Positions 42,130-52,550 of a stretch of 64,000 nt of DNA are shown piece after piece. The DNA comes from Erodium maritimum. Taxonomy: Eukaryota > Streptophyta > Magnoliopsida > Geraniales > Geraniaceae. Made by a program: the position numbers and the translations under genes. The notes under the pieces are model-generated. The model searched no databases and was not told where the DNA came from. It saw only the letters and a program-made list of their open reading frames with translations. Location: the NCBI GenBank assembly GCA_963921825.1, contig OY997589.1:70044523-70108522 (forward strand). Reading direction: 5' to 3'. Positions within the stretch are counted from its first letter, which is position 1. Every line of letters starts with the position of its first letter.

Positions 42130-42837
42130 TATTCTCCCACATCATCAAACTTGTTCATACGAGCCTAGAACAGTTCACATTGTTCCTATAATCGGGACAT
42201 CATAATTGTGTGTGGGTCCAACTACTCGTTAGTGAATTTGGAGATGTCCCTCCCCTACATGGCCTCGTATTTCTTGAAGAGTTGGTTCCATTTTTTGGAC
42301 AACATCGTATATTTGCCTGCCCTCTCAAACTGTACTCGGCCTTATGCTGAAGAAGTTGGTCACGCTCGGCACTTGCTTGTTCCATGTCGGCAATGGAACT
42401 TACTTTCTCTTGGAGACCCTTCTTGTTCCTCCTCGTAGACTTCTTTTCCAATGGTCACTCTTCTACACACTGAGGGTGGGGGGGGGGGGGGGGGGGTGGG
42501 ACAAGGACTTCGTTGACGACCTCCCTCGGTCGAATCGAAGGATACTCAATCTTGTTGGGACTCACCATCGAGAGGTGTGATATCTTCATCATCGGTGTGC
42601 CTTCTTCCACTTGTGGGTGAGGTTGAGCTGTAAGCCCCAGCATCATCCAACCATTGTCGCCGTACAGATGCAATTGTATCTTCCTCGGAGGTGAACTTGT
42701 CCTCGTGCTGAAGCATTTGGAACCAATGATCGAGGTCTTACTCTTTGGTAGGTCTCTGTAAAACTGTTTGGCCTCGACAATGTAGTATGTCTCGAACCAT
42801 CCGCTGCGGATGTCGTCCTTCAAGGTGTTCATGAGAG
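42130..42837 (-). pseudogene. Myb/SANT-like (Harbinger-type) gene, 3' half
   Basis: This is the downstream part of the gene split by the copia element at 42843-51306. In shifting frames it reads VEAKQFYRDL and MLQHEDKFTSEED, then a Ser/Thr-rich stretch, the G19 homopolymer (42478-42496) and a charged C-terminal helix region (SKKWNQLFKKYEAM). The order DNA-binding domain, 'W..L.HE.KW' block, Ser-rich linker and charged helix is that of the Myb/SANT-like proteins accompanying PIF/Harbinger transposases and their host relatives. Several frameshifts are present. Confidence 0.5.
42478..42496 (+). repeat. G19 homopolymer run
   Basis: Nineteen consecutive G on the plus strand, encoding a proline run on the minus strand within the Myb/SANT-like pseudogene. 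It could form a G-quadruplex, and its length is prone to sequencing error. Confidence 0.9.
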
Positions 42838-42842
42838 CTAGG

Positions 42843-44530
42843 TGTTAGTCTTAGTGCCCGTAGTTCAATCCTAAATGTCCAAATGTATATATCATCGTTA
42901 GCAATAAAATTAAAGCGGCTTTATATTACTTATGTGTTGGAGTAATATATCGATGTGTGCTCTGATCTATGCCCACCATGCGAATAGAACCATAGATCGA
43001 GATAGATCACACTCGATGGGTCCCTAGTCAACAAAGCTTCACTAGAAGCGACTAGTATGAAAAATGGCTCTTTATGGCTTACGTTCTGTTAGTCATTGGA
43101 ATGGGATTCTGGAGTCTGATCATAGATATCATGTGGGACATGATATTGGATGACCCGCCCTGAATATGTGCCATAGATTAAGTCATGAACATATTCAGTG
43201 TTGTAGCTTGTCATGTATCCTTAGACCAAGGAGTCTTTGTGATCGCTATGTAGTCAACAACCTAGTTTGACCTGAGCCTAACGTTGTCCGTAACAGGGCT
43301 TCCATAACGGCCAGGATTGGTTTGGGGACGGGCTACATGAGTGACACGAAAGACGGCTAAGGGATTTATCCCTCATACTAAGGTATGGGAAAGATATCGG
43401 TTCTCGGCCGCTTGATCGAGAGTGACTGGAAGAATAGCATGGTCATGCACATGATATTGGGTATCATATCTTCAGTCATCTCACATATCAAGGAACGGTG
43501 ATTGAGAATAATAAGGATGACGGCTCTATGCCTTATCTCAATCAGGATATCGGAGATAAAAGGATAATGACAGGGACGACGGAAAGGTTAGAATCGACAG
43601 GGTCGATTCGTTATGTAGTGTCAGGCAATACTAAAGTCTCGTTAGTTGCCACTTAAATAGGATCAAGTAAAATGGGATTTTACGTTGATCTATTGACATG
43701 CATAAACCTAAGGGTCACACCGGAGGATGAAACTCATTGACACATTTATGGAGAATGGCCAAAAGGGAGTTGTCTCGGGACATGACTAAAACTGGGTTTT
43801 GGGTCATGTGCCCGTAAGTGAATAGGACTTTACGGATCGAGACAAGGCTTGGAGTCTTGGGATTGATCGCGTCGGATAATGTTGGACATTTCCGGTATGG
43901 AAGGCATGGAGGCGATGAGCGAATCACGGGACCTCGTTGGAAATGGCCACGGGCCATGTTCCAAGAGGCCCATGAAAGGCCCATGCAACCAAGGCCCATG
44001 GAACTAATTAATCAAGTCTTGATTAATTAGTACTAAGTAAGCAAGACAAGGATTAAGGTGTTGGTGATTCACCACCTAACCCAATCTTGTCTTGCCATAC
44101 TTTGTCCTATTTACACCTTACTTGACACCATACTTGTCCCATGCCTTTAGTTGGACAAGTATGGGTTTTGTTATGTTTAAGTCATCTTTTTTCAACATAA
44201 CAAACACAAGACAAGAATAGGAAACACATTTTCTCTCCCTCTTCCATGGCCATTTCGGGTTTGGCTAGTTTCCACCTCCATGTTTGTGTTCTTGAGTCCT
44301 CAAAGAGAAGAACTACGTGGCTTTGATTCCCATGTGGATACGTAGGCGTCTTGGAGACTCAAGCCAATCATTCGTTAACCGGTGTTCTTGTTTTGGTAAG
44401 AACTAGTGCTGAATTTTTCTCTTGTGAATCCATTCTTTGTTAGTTGTTTCATGGTTTTAATCGTCTCTTGGTTTTCATCGATTTTCCGCTGCGAGTTGGT
44501 TCATCTCCAACCCTACCTCGAGACCCAACA
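42843..44530 (+). repeat. Copia 5' LTR
   Basis: A 1688-bp direct repeat beginning TGTTAGTCTTAGTGCC and ending CTCGAGACCCAACA. Confidence 0.95.
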
Positions 44531-44531
44531 G

Positions 44532-44545
44532 TGGTATCAGAGCCG
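44532..44545 (+). other. Copia primer-binding site
   Basis: TGGTATCAGAGCCG, one base after the LTR, complementary to initiator-Met tRNA. Confidence 0.9.
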
Positions 44546-46087
44546 TGCTACCTTCGGGATTCACAAGACGGTGTTCAAAGTTTCGGTTTTGCTTGAAAGT
44601 TTCGGTTTTGGCATGTTGTTTTGCTAAATTGTTTGATAACATGTTTTAAATTATTGTTTATGGATTTAATGCATGTAAAATGAATTTTTGAAAATTATTT
44701 CAAATCTGGAAATTTTGAATTTTTTTTTGATTTTTCGGGTCTCGGGAGCGGGACTCTCGGGGAGCCGAAACCGGGACCGAACGGGGCTCCGTTGGACGGA
44801 GCTAGGCCAAGCATGACCATTGGATGGTTGATATGCCAAGGCTAAACCGTTTTGTTAGTTATGACGAGTTTGGAACCGTCATGACGAACTCGAAGATCAA
44901 ATGTTCAAAAGTTTCATTTTTGAACGGTTTCGATAAACCGAGCATCAAAAAATTTCGAAACATGGCTATTAATTAAAACCGGAAAATCACATGATGTTTG
45001 ATAACATGCTTGTTTGATAACACGATGTGTGATGTGATGTTGGCATGGTGTACATAATAGCCCCGAGCTCGATTTAATTATTTATCGCTTTTCACGGTCT
45101 GCGAGCCGTTAGAGTTAGCGTGTAATTATTATTTCAAGGTGTGGTCGTCGAACCACTTTTTTGTAATATTTATTTATTCCCGACCTGCGAGTCGTGTATT
45201 AAATTGTAATATTTTACTCAAGACGAAGAAAGGGCGAAAAGGTCATTTGGTGGCTTTTCGGGTGTTGGCATCGGCTTGGAGTCGGTGGAGCTCAAGAAGC
45301 TTGTGGGAGTTAGTTTAGGGGGCTATTATGTGCACATTTATCGCTTTATGCTTGGTTTAGTTTATGCATGATTAATTCTATGTGCTTTAGAATTGCATGC
45401 TTAACTTTATTTACTGAGCATATCACCTCACATGCAAAGATAAAATTGGAATTTTAATCCTTGTGTGTGAACCCTTAGAACCGTCATTGCATTGGATGTA
45501 GTTGACGGGTTCAAAGGAAGAATTACATTGGATGTAATTTGAGGCATCATTGCATTTGGAATGTAGTTGATGTGCTCATCGCATCTAGGATGTGCCAAAG
45601 TTTTGAACACAACTGGACAAGTAAAAGCGGGTCATGTCCGATACCTCCCAATCATCAACACCTTACTACCTCCCCGTCCTATGGGTGTCGTGCGCATTAG
45701 CGGAGCATCCATGGGAAAGCGGGGTAGTAGGTTTGGACGACATATGTGGGTGTCGTGCGCATTAGCGGAGCACCTACATAGTGACGAGCCATAGTTGAAA
45801 ATTGGTGGACCCGACTACGATTCTCAGCCTGAGGTTGAGCTAGGGTAACAGATAGGGTAAGTCGTGTACATAAGTACATACCCTAGCCAGGAGTCACATT
45901 GGATGTGATTGGATGGAGTCCTACCTACATAGCTCGATTAAGTGGTGAGCATTAGTTCAGCTTAATCGAGTGAATCAAGGATCTTGGTTTCAGATTCTAA
46001 AGGTTTAGAATTGATTGTTGGTGTTTAAGCTTGATCTTCATAAAATTTATTCAGTTTACTGATTGAATTTTATCTGTTGTAGATCAA
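44546..46087 (+). other. Copia 5' untranslated leader
   Basis: No coding sequence. It contains repeated 'attggatgtNattgNatg' and 'gtgtcgtgcgcattagcggagca' segments (the latter at about 45687 and 45750) with imperfect inverted partners. Confidence 0.6.
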
Positions 46088-46321
46088 ATGGCAAATTCAG
46101 CGAACATTAATAGTTTGTCATTAAAAACCATTCTTGACAGGGTCAAGCTAAATGGGACAAACTATTTGGACTGGTACAGAATTTTGAGGATAGTCCTCAA
46201 GTCTGAACGCAAAGAATATGTCCTTGACAAGGCTGTCTCTAAGACCATATCAGAGTTACATGAACTGTCATTAAGTGCTGAGAAGAATATCTCAGGGATC
46301 TGGGATCCAAGGATATTCTGA
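46088..46321 (+). pseudogene. Copia gag, N-terminal remnant
   Basis: It begins MANSANINSLSLKTILDRVKL and continues NGTNYLDWYRILRIVLKSE, the usual start of plant copia gag. It stops after about 77 residues. The middle of gag (roughly 150 residues in relatives) is missing, and the zinc knuckle follows almost at once in another frame. Confidence 0.88.
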
Positions 46322-46339
46322 TGGTCAACAAGGGAATTG

Positions 46340-46796
46340 GAAGTGGCAAGGGCTGGGCCCATGCGCACTTGGCAGGAAAGATGAGACACCTGAGAATGTC
46401 TGCTTCTACTGCCAACAGCCTGGTCATTGGAACCGGGATTACAGGAAGTTCACGGCTGATCTGAAGAAGGGCAGTGGGACTGCGCCTTCATCAAATAGCC
46501 TGGATGATCTGAAGAAGGGCAGTAGGACTGCGCCTTCATCAGGAAACCTGGATGATCTAAGGAAGGGCGGTGGGACCGTGCCTTCATTCGGTATTAACTC
46601 TATAGAGCTACATCTCTCTACTTCCAAAGATTCATGGGTATTAGATACCATGACTGAATCTCACACATGCACTAATATATGGTGGCTGAAAGTAGGAGAG
46701 ATTTGGAAAGCACGAAATGGACCTCAGAGTTGTGGCAACTGCTGTAGGATCCATGAGTCTTGCTTTGCCAAGAGGCCTTGTCTTAGTATTGTATAA
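46340..46796 (+). pseudogene. Copia zinc knuckle, repeat spacer and protease remnant
   Basis: The zinc knuckle reads CFYCQQPGHWNRDY; the last Cys of CX2CX4HX4C is Tyr (a G-to-A change). A 51-bp sequence is then repeated three times (46456-46603, residues DLKKGSGTAPSS...), giving a 17-residue repeat. The protease motif reads WVLDTMTESHTC where DTG is expected. The polyprotein frame is lost soon after. Confidence 0.8.
46456..46603 (+). repeat. 51-bp in-frame triplication in copia gag-protease spacer
   Basis: Three imperfect tandem copies contain gatctgaagaagggcagt and gactgcgccttcatca. Confidence 0.85.
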
Positions 46797-47910
46797 TGTA
46801 TATTGCATACCTACTCTTAGTAGGAATATTATATCTGTATCCGTGTTTGACAAGGAAGGATATAATGTTAATATTGGAAATGGAGTTTTCAATGTTCTAT
46901 GCAATGATATGTTTTATACCAGTACTGACATGGTTGGAGGATTGTACATATTAGATATGGGTAACAATGCCTCAAGTTCTATATATTCCGTTAATACCAA
47001 GAGGTCTAAATCCAACGATTTAAACCTAACTCTGTTATGGTACTGTCATTTGGGTCGCATAAACAAGAAGCGCCTATCAGCACTTCAGAAGTGCGGGCTT
47101 TCAGGTTCATTCGAATTCCATTCGATCGATAGGTGCAAGGTTTGTTTGATGGGAAAAATGACTAAAGTGCCCTTTATCGATCGCGATGAAAGGGCGGGTG
47201 AATTATTGGGGCTGATACACTCGAATGTGTGTAGACCAATAAGTTCACTTGCCAGGAGGGGTTTTAGCTACTTTATCACATTTACTGATGATTACAGTAA
47301 ATATGGTTATGTCTATTCGGTGAGACATAAGTCTGAAGCTTTTGATAAATTCAAAGAGTTTAAGACTATAGTAGAAAACCAGCTCGACAAAGGTATTAAG
47401 GCACTTCGATTGGATCGAGGTGGAAAATACTTGACCACAGAGTTATTAGATCATCTAAAAGAGAATGGGATCCTTTTGGAATGGACTCCTCCTAGGTCAC
47501 TGTAGTTGAAAGGTGTAGCCAAACGGAGAAATCGGACATTGTTAGACAATGGTCTGTTCCATGATTAGTTGGACTGATCTCCCAATCTCTTTTAGGGGTT
47601 TTGCTATAGAGACGACCGCATTCATAGTGAATCGGGCTTCGACGAATGGTGTGGAAGGGACACCATTTTAAAAAATGGTACGGGATGATGCCCGCTTTCT
47701 CCTTCCTAAAGATTTGTGGTTGCGAGGCTTATGTGAAACATTTGGTTTCGACTAAGCTCGAACCAAGATCTGAGATATGCACCTTCGTGTGGTATCCCAA
47801 AGCAACAAGGGGATACTATTTCTACAATCCCAGTGAGAACATGGTGTTCGTCGCTTGGGGTGGGGTCTTTATGGAAAAGAAGTTTTGTTTCCAAAGACGT
47901 CATTAGGAGG
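46717..47910 (+). pseudogene. Copia integrase, catalytic residues lost
   Basis: The zinc-binding region (WYCHLGRINKKRL... CKVCLMGKMTK) is followed by the core. Where relatives have a D-V-C-G-P segment this copy has SNVCRPIS (first catalytic Asp to Asn), then FTDDYSKYGYV (second Asp kept). The segment expected as G-G-E-Y reads GGKYL (Glu to Lys). A stop follows TPPRSL, and the C-terminal part (WGCEAY / GVFMEKKF-type segments, 47646-47906) lies in another frame. Many differences are G-to-A or C-to-T. Confidence 0.85.
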
Positions 47911-48042
47911 ACTGTGCATCTCGAAGAAATTCAGGATGGTACAGATCTCTCTAAACCAATTGACAACCCAGTAGAAAGGAGCCAGAGATTGTCGTAGAGT
48001 GAGAACCAATTCCTGTTACAATTCCGGAAGGTCCAAGGCGAT

Positions 48043-49030
48043 TTGAAAGGGTCAATCTTCCACCTCCAAGATATGGTATCCGGAGGTGACAATGAAGTCA
48101 TGGTGGATCACGATGATCCAGCCACCTTTCAAGAAGTCGTGGATGGGCCCGACTCCGAGTTATGGCTGGGAGCCATGAGGGAGGAAATGCAATCCATGTC
48201 GGACAACCGAGTCTGGGAACCGGTTGATCCCATCAATGGTGTGAGGACCATAGGATGCAAATGGATCTTCAAGGTGAAGATGGACATGGACGGAAACCTT
48301 CTGACCTACAAAGCTCAACTGGTGGCGAAAGGTTATAGGCAGATCCAATGGATTGACTATAAGGAAACCTTCTCCTTAGTGGCTATGGTCAAAATCGATC
48401 CAAATTCTTCTTGACATAACTGCGTATCATAATTACGAGATATGGCAAGTGGATGTCAAAACCGCTTTCCTAAATGGAAATTTGACTGAGTACGTTTGTA
48501 TGTCTCGGCCCAAAGGTTTTGACGATCCGAAGAATAAAGGAAAGATATATAAGTTGTTGAAATCCATTTATGGATTGAAACGAACTTCTCGGAGTTGGAT
48601 CCTTCGTTTTGATGAAGCTGTAATTGGATTTGGCTTAATCAAGAATGAGGATGAATCTTGCGTTTATAAGAAGGCTAGTGGGAGCAATATTACCTTTCTG
48701 GTTCTCATTGAAAACGACATCCCAACCTTGCACGAGACTAAAGCTTGGTTGAGGAAGTGTTTTTCAATAAAGGACTTAGGCGATGCTTCTCATATCTTAA
48801 GGATTAAGATATGTAGAGATCGCACCAAGAGGGTCTTGGATTTAAGTCGGGGAACCTATGTGAACAAGGCATTGAGTAGGTTCTTAATGCTCGATTCAAA
48901 GAAAGGACTCTTACCCACTAGTCATGGCATTCATCTCAGCAAGACTCAGTGTCCTAAGACACCTGATGAGCTGAAAAGGATGATGAGAATCCTATGCGCC
49001 TGGGGGCAGGATCGATCATATATGCCATGA
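48043..49030 (+). pseudogene. Copia reverse transcriptase, YVDD motif deleted
   Basis: Motifs are WLGAMREEMQSM, GCKWIFKVKMD, DYKETFSLVA (usually 'TFSPVA'), then a frame change to DVKTAFLNGNLTEYV, LLKSIYGLKRTSRSW and DESCVYKK. Where relatives have V-L-Y-V-D-D-I-L-L this copy reads FLVLIENDIPTL: about seven residues covering both catalytic aspartates are missing in frame. The next segment (FSIKDLGDASHILRI) is normal. It is unable to polymerise DNA. Confidence 0.88.
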
Positions 49031-49600
49031 CATGTATGAGACCAGACGTCTCGTAAGCCTTATGTTGTACCAATAGACATCATTCTAACCCGGGGGAAAG
49101 ATGATGCTGAACTAGTCGTCGAAGGATGAGTAGACGCTAGTTTTCCAAGACAAATCCAGATGACTTTAGAAGTCAATCAGGATATGTGTTTACGCTGAAT
49201 GGCAGAGCTTTAGCTGGGAAAGCGTAAAGCAAGATACCATTGCCGAATCTACGACAGAGGCCAAGTACATGGATGCTGCAGAGGCAGCTAAGGAGGCTAT
49301 GTGGATTTGGAAATTCATGGCAGGGCTGGGTGTAATTAAAAACCCATCCAGTCCGGTGAATCCATTTTGCGACAACACAAGGGCCATTGCGCAAGCTAAA
49401 AGCCTAGATCGCATAAACAAATCCAAACATGTACTGCGGCGTATCCACCTCATCAGATAAATACTGAACTGAGGTGAAGTGAAGATAACCGATATTGCAA
49501 CAGATGATAACATAGCCAACCCGTTGACTAAGGCAGTGTCACTGCCTGAACATGTTAGACATGTAAAGTCGATGGGGACATATTGGAGTTTAGATTGGAA
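49031..49600 (+). pseudogene. Copia RNase H remnant and 3' end
   Basis: Broken frames match copia RNase H: ETTAESKYMDAAEAAKEA-like segments, WKFMAGLGVI and FCDNTRAIAQAKS, with stops between. The polypurine tract aagtgggagat then precedes the 3' LTR. Confidence 0.75.
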
Positions 49601-49618
49601 CTAGGGCAAGTGGGAGAT

Positions 49619-51306
49619 TGTTAGTCTTAGTGCCCGTAGTTCAATCCTAAATGTCCAAATGTATATATCATCGTTAGCAATAAAATTAAAGCGGCTTTAT
49701 ATTACTTATGTGTTGGAGTAATATATCGATGTGTGCTCTGATCTATGCCCACCATGCGAATAGAACCATAGATCGAGATAGATCACACTCGATGGGTCCC
49801 TAGTCAACAAAGCTTCACTAGAAGCGACTAGTATGAAAAATGGCTCTTTATGGCTTACGTTCTGTTAGTCATTGGAATGGGATTCTGGAGTCTGATCATA
49901 GATATCATGTGGGACATGATATTGGACGACCCGCCCTGAATATGTGCCATAGATTAAGTCATGAACATATTCAGTGTTGTAGCTTGTCATGTATCCTTAG
50001 ACCAAGGAGTCTTTGTGATCGCTATGTAGTCAACAACCTAGTTTGACCTGAGCCTAACGTTGTCCGTAACAGGGCTTCCATAACGGCCAGGATTGGTTTG
50101 GGGACGGGCTACATGAGTGACACGAAAGACGGCTAAGGGATTTATCCCTCATACTAAGGTATGGGAAAGATATCGGTTCTCGGCCGCTTGATCGAGAGTG
50201 ACTGGAAGAATAGCATGGTCATGCACATGATATTGGGTATCATATCTTCAGTCATCTCACATATCAAGGAACGGTGATTGAGAATAATAAGGATGACGGC
50301 TCTATGCCTTATCTCAATCAGGATATCGGAGATAAAAGGATAATGACAGGGACGACGGAAAGGTTAGAATCGACAGGGTCGATTCGTTATGTAGTGTCAG
50401 GCAATACTAAAGTCTCGTTAGTTGCCACTTAAATAGGATCAAGTAAAATGGGATTTTACGTTGATCTATTGACATGCATAAACCTAAGGGTCACACCGGA
50501 GGATGAAACTCATTGACACATTTATGGAGAATGGCCAAAAGGGAGTTGTCTCGGGACATGACCAAAACTGGGTTTTGGGTCATGTGCCCGTAAGTGAATA
50601 GGACTTTACGGATCGAGACAAGGCTTGGAGTCTTGGGATTGATCGCGTCGGATAATGTTGGACATTTCCGGTATGGAAGGCATGGAGGCGATGAGCGAAT
50701 CACGGGACCTCGTTGGAAATGGCCACGGGCCATGTTCCAAGAGGCCCATGAAAGGCCCATGCAACCAAGGCCCATGGAACTAATTAATCAAGTCTTGATT
50801 AATTAGTACTAAGTAAGCAAGACAAGGATTAAGGTGTTGGTGATTCACCACCTAACCCAATCTTGTCTTGCCATACTTTGTCCTATTTACACCTTACTTG
50901 ACACCATACTTGTCCCATGCCTTTAGTTGGACAAGTATGGGTTTTGTTATGTTTAAGTCATCTTTTTTCAACATAACAAACACAAGACAAGAATAGGAAA
51001 CACATTTTCTCTCCCTCTTCCATGGCCATTTCGGGTTTGGCTAGTTTCCACCTCCATGTTTGTGTTCTTGAGTCCTCAAAGAGAAGAACTACGTGGCTTT
51101 GATTCCCATGTGGATACGTAGGCGTCTTGGAGACTCAAGCCAATCATTCGTTAACCGGTGTTCTTGTTTTGGTAAGAACTAGTGCTGAATTTTTCTCTTG
51201 TGAATCCATTCTTTGTTAGTTGTTTCATGGTTTTAATCGTCTCTTGGTTTTCATCGATTTTCCGCTGCGAGTTGGTTCATCTCCAACCCTACCTCGAGAC
51301 CCAACA
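49619..51306 (+). repeat. Copia 3' LTR
   Basis: A 1688-bp direct repeat of 42843-44530, followed by the duplication CTAGG. Confidence 0.95.
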
Positions 51307-51311
51307 CTAGG

Positions 51312-52056
51312 AACTTCCGCACCCGCAACACATGTCTTTTCTAGTGGCTCTTGACTGTTCTCCACTCGAACTGCGGATAATGTTGTTCTGCATTGTACGC
51401 GTTCGCAAATGTGCACCAGAAAGTTGAACCATCTTAGGAGTTGGCTTAATAGCATCTTTGGTTGTGCGGAGCCAGGTATTTATGAGGTCTCTCTCCGCTT
51501 CGACTGTCTATTTTTTCCTTGTGTTTGTCACCCTTCCTCATTACTGAGAAGTGTCGGCAGAGGATGACTACGAAAACATCCAGGTGTCGTTGTCGCCACG
51601 TGTTGTCAGGTCCCACCATCGTCATTGTAATGGTAATAGTTTGGACCGAGATTGAATTGACTTGGACTTGGGTTGAAAGTTTGGGTGTTAAATTGACCTG
51701 GACCGGGTTGAATTGACCTATTTTTAAATTCATTTAACAACATTTATACTGCAAAAAATATTGAAACTTTTCACAAAAAACAAATGATACTCAAATACAA
51801 AATAAAAGAAATTAAATTCGAGAGTTTTAGAGTACCAGGTATGAATGCAACCTAGATTGTAATCAAGTTGCATATACAGGCTGAATGCGCTTTGGCTGTA
51901 ACCAGGTTGTATGAATGGGTTGGGGGACATGTTCATAATATCTTAGAAGCTACCTAGTTGATCAGGGGTTAATTGAAAATCATTGGAATTATCTGTCTCC
52001 GACATGTATTCTTTGGCCTCTGGTGAAGACGCACGCTGAGTTTCGTTGCCGGACAT
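51312..52056 (-). pseudogene. Myb/SANT-like (Harbinger-type) gene, 5' half
   Basis: A start at 52056 gives MSGNETQRASSPEAKEYM and ends at a stop. It is followed by NMSPNPFIQPGYSQSAF and, further on, ERDLINTWLRTTKDAIKP and FWCTFANAYNAEQ in two frames, then TVKSH with a stop where Trp is expected. 'LI.AWL..SKD' followed by 'FW..I...YN' and 'LKSHW' is the trihelix-like Myb/SANT pattern of Harbinger-associated proteins. A copia element (duplication CTAGG) separates it from its 3' half. It is transcribed away from the GA20ox gene, whose ATG is 495 bp away. Confidence 0.55.
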
Positions 52057-52550
52057 TTTCGATCAGATTTTCGGAGAGAAGAAGTTGAGAGTGAAAGTAG
52101 AGAAAATTTTGAGAGAAATATGAGAATTGTTGGTGGTTTAATGAATGGGAGTGGAGGTATTTATAGGTGGGATGGTCTTATTTTCGTTGGTTAATTCATA
52201 TTTAATTCAAATAAAAAATGTAATTGTTGCTGACCGTTTCAAACGGTCGGAATTTTTTTTCCATTTGACCACGTGCCGGACGTTGGTTGGCCGACGCACG
52301 ACTCACTTTGTGTGAACCAGCGACTTGCTATAACGGTTCTGGGCCCAAAACCGTGATACCGACCCGTTACATACTTGATCGCAATTCACGATTGGATCTA
52401 CGTATCTTTGTGTTGTACATGGTCTAAGATTGCAATATTTATTCCCTGATATTCCGAATAAGCGGCTTTGTCATTTCGCTCATCGCCACTCTCGACCACT
52501 GCTTCCCTCTCCCCCTTTTTCTATTCGTTCACGAAACATTTTAGGTAGAA
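52057..52550 (+). promoter_or_regulatory. GA20ox upstream region
   Basis: This 494-bp interval separates the divergent Myb/SANT-like pseudogene from GA20ox. A GC-richer section has paired words (gaccgtttcaaacggtcgg, a perfect inverted repeat near 52220-52238; and aacggttctgggcccaaaaccgtg near 52334). A C/T-rich leader (ctctcccccttttt) precedes the ATG. No clear TATA box was found. The upstream TE insertions start within 500 bp of the ATG. Confidence 0.45.

Larger units (their letters stand above)
42843..51306 (+). mobile_element. Ty1-copia retrotransposon with near-identical LTRs and defective pol (8.5 kb)
   Basis: LTRs of 1688 bp each (42843-44530, 49619-51306) are flanked by the perfect duplication CTAGG (42838-42842, 51307-51311). 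The primer-binding site (44532) and polypurine tract aagtgggagat (49609-49618) are intact. By eye the LTRs differ at two positions (43148 region T/C and 43784 region T/C), which implies a recent insertion. The internal region has the order gag, zinc knuckle, protease, integrase, reverse transcriptase and RNase H of copia elements. It is broken by frameshifts, stops and loss of catalytic residues, so this copy cannot supply its own proteins. Confidence 0.95.
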
